Assembly: GCA_963718195.1 (NCBI GenBank)
Contig: CAVQYQ010000001.1
Coordinates: 208,169-272,168, forward strand
DNA: 64,000 nucleotides
Reading direction: 5' to 3'
Source: MADRE3 sp963718195
Lineage (GTDB): Bacteria; Desulfobacterota; Desulfobulbia; Desulfobulbales; Desulfocapsaceae
Each line of letters starts with the position of its first letter. The stretch's first letter is position 1. Positions 35,960 to 42,532 of the stretch are shown piece by piece. Made by a program: the position numbers and the translations under genes. Below the pieces are notes generated by a model. The model was not told the origin of the DNA and did no database searches. It saw only the letters and a list, made by a program, of their open reading frames with translations.

Positions 35960-37011
35960 TATTTTTTTGCAACTTGACGGGCCTGTTCTATGGAGTTATG
36001 GGTGAGGTGCGCACCGGCCAGTTGGTTATACTCTTCGTCTGACAGATAATACTCTTCTCCATCGTCCAGCGGGGAACCAAGAAGCTCTGATAATACTGCC
36101 AGGGCACCATCCCGCTGGCCCTTCAGGTTATATCCACCCTCAAGCGTAACCAGAACCTTGCCTTTGCAAACCTCTTCTGCGAGCTGAACCAGAGAGCGGG
36201 TCATATACGAAAAACCGGCTGGCCCGACAGACATGCTGCCAAGCGGGTCACCGTGATAAATATCAAAACCTGCTGAAACAAGAATCAGCTGGGGGTTATA
36301 TGCTTTTCCAACAGGGACCACAATATCATTGAAAATTGCTGCATAATCCTCATCCCCCAGACCACCGGGCAAGGGGATGTTCACCGTGTACCCCTCACCC
36401 TGCCCGACTCCGACCTCCTCAAGTGAACCGGTGCCGGGGTAATATGGATATTGATGGGTTGAAAGATATAGTGTTTCCGGTGAGTTATAAAAAGAAAACT
36501 GGGTACCGTTGCCATGGTGCAGATCCCAATCAACGATCATTACTCTTTCTAAACCATGCTGTTGGCGAGCATGCCAGGCGGCAACAGCAATGTTATTAAA
36601 CAGGCAGAACCCCATGGACCGGTCCCTTTCTGCGTGGTGTCCTGGAGGTCTTACCAGGGCGAAACCGTTATCAATCTCATCTTCCATCAGCAAGTCAACA
36701 CCTTTCATAACCGACCCAGCCGCATAGCATGCTGCCTCGTAAGAGTGTGCAGAGGTCGCAGTATCCTGGTCGAGAAAGTCATACGATTTACCCGCTGTCT
36801 GGGCAACCCGTTCAACAAGACTTTTGGCATGGTTTCTTTCTATATGTTCTATCTCTGCAGGTGCAAATGAGGGAAAGATAAACTTTTTTCTCACCTCCGG
36901 GTTCTTAATAAAACTGTATATGACCCTGAGACGGTCAATGCGCTCTGGGTGATTTTGTCCGGGATCATGCATCAAGAAAAGATCATTTTTGAAAATTGCT
37001 GTTTTCCGCAT
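35947..37011 (-). CDS. Histone-deacetylase-family protein (class II HDAC/AcuC/acetylpolyamine amidohydrolase-like)
   Basis: The 354-residue zinc amidohydrolase contains RPPGHHAERDRSMGFCLFNN, with the catalytic His pair. IVDWDLHHGNGTQ and SAGFDIYHGDPL carry the zinc ligands Asp, His and Asp, and LEGGYNL is near the end. Bacterial members remove acetyl groups from polyamines, small molecules or proteins; the substrate here is unknown. It heads the leftward run to cmk, overlapping the HD-GYP gene. Confidence 0.88.
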   Translation of the reverse strand: MRKTAIFKNDLFLMHDPGQNHPERIDRLRVIYSFIKNPEVRKKFIFPSFAPAEIEHIERNHAKSLVERVAQTAGKSYDFLDQDTATSAHSYEAACYAAGSVMKGVDLLMEDEIDNGFALVRPPGHHAERDRSMGFCLFNNIAVAAWHARQQHGLERVMIVDWDLHHGNGTQFSFYNSPETLYLSTHQYPYYPGTGSLEEVGVGQGEGYTVNIPLPGGLGDEDYAAIFNDIVVPVGKAYNPQLILVSAGFDIYHGDPLGSMSVGPAGFSYMTRSLVQLAEEVCKGKVLVTLEGGYNLKGQRDGALAVLSELLGSPLDDGEEYYLSDEEYNQLAGAHLTHNSIEQARQVAKKYWKM

Positions 37012-37110
37012 ACCTTTTTCTCCAAAGCCAACAACACTGATTAATGGTTCCGGTATTACCCTGCCTCCCTCACCTGATAAAAGTTATTACCATAGAATCG
37101 CTCTCATATA

Positions 37111-37147
37111 AAAAAAAAAGCTGCATTCTCCAAAAGGAAAATGCAGC
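37111..37147 (-). terminator. Terminator of the yedE gene
   Basis: On the minus strand GCTGCATT pairs with AATGCAGC, with an inner TCC/GGA pair and a short loop. A run of at least nine T (A on the plus strand, 37111-37119) follows. It ends the leftward yedE transcript before the HDAC-like operon. Confidence 0.85.
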
Positions 37148-37173
37148 CGGGAGATAATTGAACAGGTTATCTG

Positions 37174-38418
37174 CTACATGGGCACAATCAATTTGTTGGT
37201 TTCTTCGTTCCAGACAACAACAAGATACCAGACCAGCACAAAGGCCGCTATCAACAACAACGTTCCACCATACCCCATGACATCTGGAAGATATATGAAG
37301 CTGCCAAGAACTTCATCTGCCTCAAAGTCATTGTCTTTAAACCAGGCGGTAACGATAGAGGTACTGACTGCAAAAAAAGGTACAACCATCATCAGTTTTA
37401 CCTGGCCCTCTCCGACACGCCACAATGTTCCAGAACCACAACCTCCTGCAAACATTGCCCCAAGACCGAAAAGAAATCCACCAACAACACCGCCCCAGCC
37501 AAACGTTCCTCTCACATAGTTAATGGGGGCGAGCACCGCCTCTCCTTCAGCCCGGACCGGTACGGCATACTTTAAAACAGCAGCGCCAATTGCAACGATC
37601 AGAATTGACAGCATAACCGACTTAGCCATGGTGCAGTCACCCGTCATGTGTGGTTCCCGAAACCCCTGGACCATGCACCAGCGACCTCTTTGCATGGTAT
37701 ACCCAAGCGCAGCTGCAATGAGGATTATACCACCAAGAGATGCAATGTAGTCACTATCCTCGTTTGCTGCATACCCATAAGCCTTCATAATCAATAACAA
37801 TACAGCAGCCAGTCCCAGAAGTGCGACGACGAGACTGGGAAACTCAATGGTTTTTGAACCACCCTCTCCCCAGGTGATGTGTTCCATCTCAAGGTAAAGA
37901 AGTTTAAGGCCAAGAGCCACGCCAAAAACCAGGCCAAACATCATGGCAAATCCGCTTGCTGAAAGGTTACCAATGGCATTGTAAAAGCCGCCGACGTTGC
38001 AGCCTCCGGCTAGAGAGGCGCCAATACCCATTAATATACCGGCAATGACAGCTTTGACCATTTCACGATATGGAGGAACCCGTAAGGCAAATTCTTTTCC
38101 GACACAGGCTGATATAAATGCACCAGCAACAAAACCGACACCAATAACAGATCCGGAGGCTATAAGAATAGACCGGGGTGCCTCTTGATAATAGCCAAAA
38201 AAGCCGACATCTGTCCCCAGGGTTGAGGTTATTCCATACATGATCCAGTCACCCCAGTTTCTGATGGCCCCGACAGCACCCCAAGGCCGCCACCAGGCCA
38301 TGATCATCACAGAAAAGAACGCCACGACAATACCGGTTACGGTCGGGTTCCACTCTGTCTGACACATCGTTTTGTATAAGCCCTTAAACTTGCTGACGAC
38401 AACACTCTGCTCACTCAT
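37174..38418 (-). CDS. yedE: YeeE/YedE-family sulfur-compound transporter
   Basis: The 414-residue membrane protein has about ten hydrophobic segments. It contains two copies of the family's Gly/Cys motif: ASLAGGCNVGGFYNAIGN near residue 140 and FAGGCGSGTLWRVGEGQ near 325. YeeE relatives import thiosulfate through paired Cys sites, and YedE relatives are linked to selenium or sulfur trafficking. It is divergent from tusA and the dsrEFH-like genes. This arrangement matches the YTD cluster I recall from sulfur-disproportionating bacteria, so uptake of thiosulfate or another reduced sulfur species is the likely job. Confidence 0.85.
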   Translation of the reverse strand: MSEQSVVVSKFKGLYKTMCQTEWNPTVTGIVVAFFSVMIMAWWRPWGAVGAIRNWGDWIMYGITSTLGTDVGFFGYYQEAPRSILIASGSVIGVGFVAGAFISACVGKEFALRVPPYREMVKAVIAGILMGIGASLAGGCNVGGFYNAIGNLSASGFAMMFGLVFGVALGLKLLYLEMEHITWGEGGSKTIEFPSLVVALLGLAAVLLLIMKAYGYAANEDSDYIASLGGIILIAAALGYTMQRGRWCMVQGFREPHMTGDCTMAKSVMLSILIVAIGAAVLKYAVPVRAEGEAVLAPINYVRGTFGWGGVVGGFLFGLGAMFAGGCGSGTLWRVGEGQVKLMMVVPFFAVSTSIVTAWFKDNDFEADEVLGSFIYLPDVMGYGGTLLLIAAFVLVWYLVVVWNEETNKLIVPM

Positions 38419-38553
38419 ACAGACCTCCTGAAAATTCTAATATTTAAAATAAATAAATTCTCCATTGCTTTACCTTTGACAGGACTTTTTGTCAATAGTG
38501 CGACAATGTAGGATATATCTGTTTTTTCGCATTTTTTTCAACTCTATTTTAGT

Positions 38554-38581
38554 TTGACATAACAATTTATTATGCTAAAAA
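38554..38581 (+). promoter_or_regulatory. Candidate promoter of the tusA operon
   Basis: A perfect TTGACA at 38554-38559 is followed after 16 bp by TAAAAA (38576-38581), preceded by TGC at 38573-38575 as an extended -10. tusA starts at 38698, which leaves a leader of about 110 nt. Confidence 0.5.
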
Positions 38582-38697
38582 CTGGATTAGATGTGGTACA
38601 GTATTCCACTGTTTGTTTATTTCAACAAAATTCAACAACCAGCGCCATTAACTGTTCATTCGGTGTGGTACTATTAAAAACTTTATGGAGGTTTACC

Positions 38698-38955
38698 ATG
38701 AGTGATCACAAAACAGTTGCAGCAGATGTTACCCCCACCAGTGTTCTCGATGCAAAAGGTCTGAGTTGCCCAATGCCGCTTCTCAGGACAAAAAAAGAAA
38801 TGGGGAAACTGGCAGCAGGTGAAATTTTGCAGGTTGACGGTACCGATCCTGGATCCAGAAATGACATTCCGGGCTGGTGTGAGCGAGCCGGCCATGAGTA
38901 TCTTGGTGAAAAAGAAGAATCCGGTTATATCAGTTTTTTTATCAAGAAAGGCTAA
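38698..38955 (+). CDS. tusA: TusA-family sulfurtransferase (SirA-like)
   Basis: TusA proteins carry a persulfide on a conserved Cys and relay sulfur. The 85-residue product has the CPxP motif in AKGLSCPMPLLRTKKEM near residue 25, followed by AGEILQVDGTDPGS, the usual strand and turn. ATG 38698 is chosen because GGAGG lies 8 bp upstream; the frame is open to 38572, but those extra residues are not family-like. In this cluster it probably links imported sulfur to DsrE-type acceptors. Confidence 0.9.
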   Translation: MSDHKTVAADVTPTSVLDAKGLSCPMPLLRTKKEMGKLAAGEILQVDGTDPGSRNDIPGWCERAGHEYLGEKEESGYISFFIKKG

Positions 38956-39039
38956 TTCGAAATCATCCATTAATTGTTAAGCAGGAAAGCGCACCGTTCT
39001 TTCCTTTGAACAAGACATTACATATCCGGGAGGCAACCG

Positions 39040-39354
39040 ATGGCAAAAAGTCTTGGCATTTTTGTAACAAACCCTGATAATCTTCAGCATGTCATAGGCG
39101 TTACAAAGGCCGCAAAAGCAAAAGGTTCCCAGGTTAAGGTCTTCTTTACCTGGACAGCAACACACAACTCAAAAGATAAAGATTTTCCTCTTCTGTGCGA
39201 ACTCGCCGATGACGTATCTATCTGCGTGGACAGTTACGCAAAACAGGGTTACGACATCAAGGACATTCCTGAAGGGCTGACAGACAAGAAAATGGCAACC
39301 CAGTCTCAGCACGGGATCATTATCGAAGATTTCGACTGCTATTTAAGCTTTTAA
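39040..39354 (+). CDS. DsrE-like small protein of the sulfur cluster
   Basis: The 104-residue protein has an N-terminal strand and helix like DsrE/DsrE2 (SLGIFVTNPDNLQHVIGVTKAA), then KVFFTWTATH. Two cysteines, in LLCELADDVSICVDSY (about residues 63-72), are candidates for persulfide binding. GGGAGG stands before the ATG. It lies 84 bp after tusA and 13 bp before the next gene. The fold assignment is by pattern only. Confidence 0.7.
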   Translation: MAKSLGIFVTNPDNLQHVIGVTKAAKAKGSQVKVFFTWTATHNSKDKDFPLLCELADDVSICVDSYAKQGYDIKDIPEGLTDKKMATQSQHGIIIEDFDCYLSF

Positions 39355-39367
39355 GGAGAGGGACACA

Positions 39368-39670
39368 ATGGAATATAATAAAGTCTGTTTTATGTACAGA
39401 AACAAAGACTATGCAGTTGATGGTATGCGATCTGCTCTCGGTCTTGCAGTTGAAAACATGTACTCCTATGGGGTCGTGATGGATAATGAGATAGAGCAAC
39501 TCGACGAGTACGCAATGGAAAGCATTGAGATGCTCCGGGATATGGAAGGAGAAATATACTCTACCGTTCCTGAAAATGTAGAAAAAAACAGTTTTGAGCC
39601 TATTACAATTGAGGAATTAGGCGAAAAATTAAGAGATATGTCTATTGTTATCCCCTACGGGTTAAAATAA
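39368..39670 (+). CDS. DsrF/TusC-like small protein of the sulfur cluster
   Basis: The 100-residue protein contains DGMRSALGLAVENMYSYGVVMDNEI, which resembles the helix and strand of DsrF/TusC, and it ends in SIVIPYGLK. The only Cys is at residue 7 (KVCFMYR), unlike catalytic DsrE. AAGGAGAGG lies upstream. It is probably the structural partner of the neighbouring DsrE-like protein. This corresponds to one of the hypothetical genes in the YTD cluster. Confidence 0.6.
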   Translation: MEYNKVCFMYRNKDYAVDGMRSALGLAVENMYSYGVVMDNEIEQLDEYAMESIEMLRDMEGEIYSTVPENVEKNSFEPITIEELGEKLRDMSIVIPYGLK

Positions 39671-39683
39671 GACGGGAGGAGTC

Positions 39684-39857
39684 ATGAAAATTCTGAACGT
39701 TTACCGCTCACAGCCAGACGAGGTTGTACAAAAACTCGTTGAAATAGTAACAAGAGACAGGGAATCAGACAGTTTTGACCTGGCGGTCGACAGTCCCGAT
39801 TACGATGCGCTTGTAGATAAAATTTATTCCGCTGACCAGACTATCTGCTGGTGGTAA
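39684..39857 (+). CDS. DsrH/TusB-like very small protein (57 codons)
   Basis: This small gene starts at ATG 39684 with GGGAGGAG just upstream and ends at TAA 39855-39857. The 57-residue product begins MKILNVYRSQPDEVVQKLVE and ends QTICWW. A late Cys beside Trp is reminiscent of DsrH/TusB, though it is shorter than the usual 95 residues or so. Tight spacing (13 bp) after the DsrF-like gene and a terminator directly behind support it as the last gene of the tusA operon. Function by analogy: sulfur relay. Confidence 0.62.
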   Translation: MKILNVYRSQPDEVVQKLVEIVTRDRESDSFDLAVDSPDYDALVDKIYSADQTICWW

Positions 39858-39863
39858 TAAAAC

Positions 39864-39904
39864 GCCCCCCCCTCTTCTTCTCATCAGTGAGGGGGGGCTT
39901 TCTT
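39864..39904. terminator. Bidirectional terminator between the sulfur cluster and the serine hydrolase
   Basis: A C-rich arm (GCCCCCCCCTC, 39864-39874) pairs with GAGGGGGGGC (39889-39898) with one bulge; CTTTCTTTT follows on the plus strand. The right arm holds the last codons of the convergent serine hydrolase. Confidence 0.75.
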
Positions 39905-41005
39905 TTCTAACCTCAGGTTTTCAATGATATGGTTGTGGATTTGAGGTCTAAATTCTTTTATACCCTCCATATTGTTTCCTTTGATAATCCTGTTCGTCAA
40001 CAGAACAACAGCCAGTTTTTTTACTGGATCTATCCAGAAAGATGTACCGGTAAAACCGAGATGACCGATGCTTTTATCTGAAAAATATTTGCCACTGCTC
40101 GAGCCGGTTCTGGATGGCATGTTAAAACCTGCTGTCCATTCAGACGCTCCTACCCGAGAACATGCCCGCCTCAGTGTCTGCGAGGAAATGTGCAGTCTAC
40201 TCTTTTTTCCGTGCACTATATCAACGAGTTCCTGACAGAGTTTAAGAACACCTGGTGCCGTTCCAAACAAACCGGCATGGCCACTAGCACCACCCAGAGC
40301 CCGACAGTTGTCATCATCGACAATACCTGGGGGTCTGTCTTTATTTTGAGGGCATGTCGCCACAAAACAACTTTTTTCAGGCTGCCCCATTCCTGGGAAA
40401 AAAAGTATGTTATCTAAGCCCATGGGTTTGGCGATCACTTCATTCCAGTAAAAAGCCAACTCCTTTCCTGTTTTTTCTTCAACGATAAACCCAAGCAGGA
40501 GATAGCCAAGGTCACTGTAAAGATGCTCTTCACCTGCCTCATATTGCATCTTTTCATGTACTATTTCATTAATGAGCCATTGCCTTCTCTTCTCAGCATC
40601 CATCGTCTCAAGCGCATGCCAGTATGCTCGGTGAGCTGGAAGTCCAGACGAGTGACAAAGTAGATGAAAAACAGTCACATCAGTGTAGTTATGAGATTTA
40701 TGTCTGGGCAGAAGGTCTTTGAGAGTATCTGACCAAGCCAATTCTTTTCGCTCTATCAGGGTCAGAATGGATAACAGGGTTACGAGTGGTTTGGTAAGGG
40801 ATGCCAGGTCAAACAAGCTGGAATTATCAATTTTGACACCGTTATATTCGTCTGTTGTTCCGCAATAAATGGAACAATGTTTAAGTGATTTGTTTTCACC
40901 ATGAAAAAAAGCAAGGCTGCAGGCTGAAAAAATATTTTTATTATAATAACTTACAAGTATATTTTCTATTTTCCGTAAACCTTTATTTTTTTGAGAACAG
41001 GCCAT
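39884..41005 (-). CDS. Serine hydrolase of the beta-lactamase/class C family
   Basis: The 373-residue protein has the SxxK motif in DLASLTKPLVT near residue 70, and HLLCHSSGLP. YSDLGYLLLG holds the Tyr motif (YxD instead of YxN), and GHLGFTGTSFWIDP near the end is the usual HxG-like triad region. No signal peptide is evident. Such proteins may be esterases, transpeptidase-like enzymes or peptidases; the substrate is not known. It runs leftward, away from dnaN, across the AT-rich gap. Confidence 0.8.
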   Translation of the reverse strand: MACSQKNKGLRKIENILVSYYNKNIFSACSLAFFHGENKSLKHCSIYCGTTDEYNGVKIDNSSLFDLASLTKPLVTLLSILTLIERKELAWSDTLKDLLPRHKSHNYTDVTVFHLLCHSSGLPAHRAYWHALETMDAEKRRQWLINEIVHEKMQYEAGEEHLYSDLGYLLLGFIVEEKTGKELAFYWNEVIAKPMGLDNILFFPGMGQPEKSCFVATCPQNKDRPPGIVDDDNCRALGGASGHAGLFGTAPGVLKLCQELVDIVHGKKSRLHISSQTLRRACSRVGASEWTAGFNMPSRTGSSSGKYFSDKSIGHLGFTGTSFWIDPVKKLAVVLLTNRIIKGNNMEGIKEFRPQIHNHIIENLRLEKKAPPH

Positions 41006-41369
41006 TTTTTCCAGGTATTATTTTATTGAATTTTTTAGCTGTTTCCACTAGATTAGGATGAACTATAGCAAACTTATATGTCATTGTTTTTTCGTGATAA
41101 AAAAATCTTTTTTTCTGCTCTTTTACACCAAATTTTCAACAACTATTCAACACAAAAATGGTTATAAAATCTGAAGACATTGTTAATAGCACTGTTGAAA
41201 ACTCATTTTAAACAAAAACTGGTTTTTATTAAAACGGATGATGTTAATTTTTTTTTGTTTAAAAAAAATAACTTACTCGTTTTTTCCACAAACTAACGCA
41301 GATAATAATAACAATAAAAAGATTTTTATTTATAAAAGAAAACCAAATTGCCAAGAGAGGAGTCTAGCG
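41006..41369. other. AT-rich gap before dnaN, candidate replication origin or DnaA-regulated promoter region
   Basis: This strongly AT-rich gap holds DnaA-box-like nonamers: TTTTCAACA (41133-41141), TATTCAACA (41144-41152), TTTTCAACA on the minus strand (41193-41201) and TTTTCCACA (41282-41290). Each is one or two changes from TTATCCACA. It is directly upstream of dnaN, and gyrB, gyrA, parAB and a parS are nearby. dnaA is not in the window. Whether this is oriC or only a DnaA-controlled dnaN promoter cannot be decided from the sequence. Confidence 0.45.
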
Positions 41370-42500
41370 ATGCCCTTGCAATGTACAGTTTTAAAAAATG
41401 ATTTATCAGAAGGGTTAAACAGCCTGCAAAATATTACAAATAAAAGAGGTACCCTTGCTGTCTTATCCAATATTTTGATTGAAACAACGGCAAATGAGCT
41501 GATTTTGACCGGTACTGATCTGGAAGTAGGACTCAGATTATCTGTTCCTGCTCAAATTACAAATAACGGAACAATTACGCTTCCTTCAAAAAAGATATTT
41601 GAAATCGTCCGTGAATCGGGATCTGAGGAAATAACCATAGAGGAAACAGGAAATAACTGGGTTCAGATAAAAGCGGGTTTGAGCACGTATAACCTGGCTG
41701 GAATAGCAAGTGAAGAGTTCCCCTCTTTTCCTGAATTTGAAGACGAGACCTTCACCTCCTTTGAAGCTCATATATTTCTGGATCTCATTGACAAGATAAT
41801 ATTCTCAATAGCCAATGAACAGGAGAATATTTATTCATTGACGTCTGTGCTCATAGAAAAAGAGAAACGAGACGACATGAACTATCTTAAAATGGTTTCA
41901 TCTGATGGTCACAGACTTTCGATTATGGAAAAGGATGTAGCTGCTGATATTGATTCTTTCACCCTAAACGAGGTTACCCTTATCCCCAAAAAGGGAATAC
42001 AGGAACTCAAAAAGTTTTGTGAAAACAGAGATACCATCGATATATCATTTGAAAAAAAGCAGATGGTGGTCAGGGACGCAGAGGCTGTCATGGTTATTCG
42101 CCTCAAACAGGGGGAATTTCCCCAATACAGGTCTATTACACAAGCTGTATCACTTGAGAACTGCATAAAAATAGAAAGGATACCGTTTCTTGAATCACTA
42201 AAACGAATAAACCTCTTTACTGAAGATATTTTTCATACGATTCAGTTGCAGATAGAAGGCGACAGAATGATTCTCACCTCGCAGAATGCAGATGTGGGGA
42301 ATGCCAAGGACGAACAGAAAATAGATTATTCGGGTGAACCGCTTATTCTTGGATTTAACTGCCGATATTTCATAGAAACACTTCAGGTCATGGAGTGTGA
42401 AATGGTTGAGGCGTATATCAATTCCAACAACAGCCCCTGTTTAATGAAATCAGATGATGATGAAGGCTTTTTGAGTATTATCATGCCTATGCAATTATAA
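41370..42500 (+). CDS. dnaN: DNA polymerase III beta sliding clamp
   Basis: DnaN is the ring clamp of the replicative polymerase. The 376-residue product begins MPLQCTVLKNDLSEGLNSL and contains the three-domain pattern: LAVLSNILIE, VSSDGHRLS near residue 178, and a C-terminal FLSIIMPMQL close to the classic clamp ending MPMRL. ATG 41370 is chosen from the clamp start and GAGAGGAG upstream; the frame is open to 41238 in the AT-rich region. gyrB follows after 32 bp. Confidence 0.96.
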   Translation: MPLQCTVLKNDLSEGLNSLQNITNKRGTLAVLSNILIETTANELILTGTDLEVGLRLSVPAQITNNGTITLPSKKIFEIVRESGSEEITIEETGNNWVQIKAGLSTYNLAGIASEEFPSFPEFEDETFTSFEAHIFLDLIDKIIFSIANEQENIYSLTSVLIEKEKRDDMNYLKMVSSDGHRLSIMEKDVAADIDSFTLNEVTLIPKKGIQELKKFCENRDTIDISFEKKQMVVRDAEAVMVIRLKQGEFPQYRSITQAVSLENCIKIERIPFLESLKRINLFTEDIFHTIQLQIEGDRMILTSQNADVGNAKDEQKIDYSGEPLILGFNCRYFIETLQVMECEMVEAYINSNNSPCLMKSDDDEGFLSIIMPMQL

Positions 42501-42532
42501 GATTCATCTAAAATTCTATAAAGGATAGAGCG

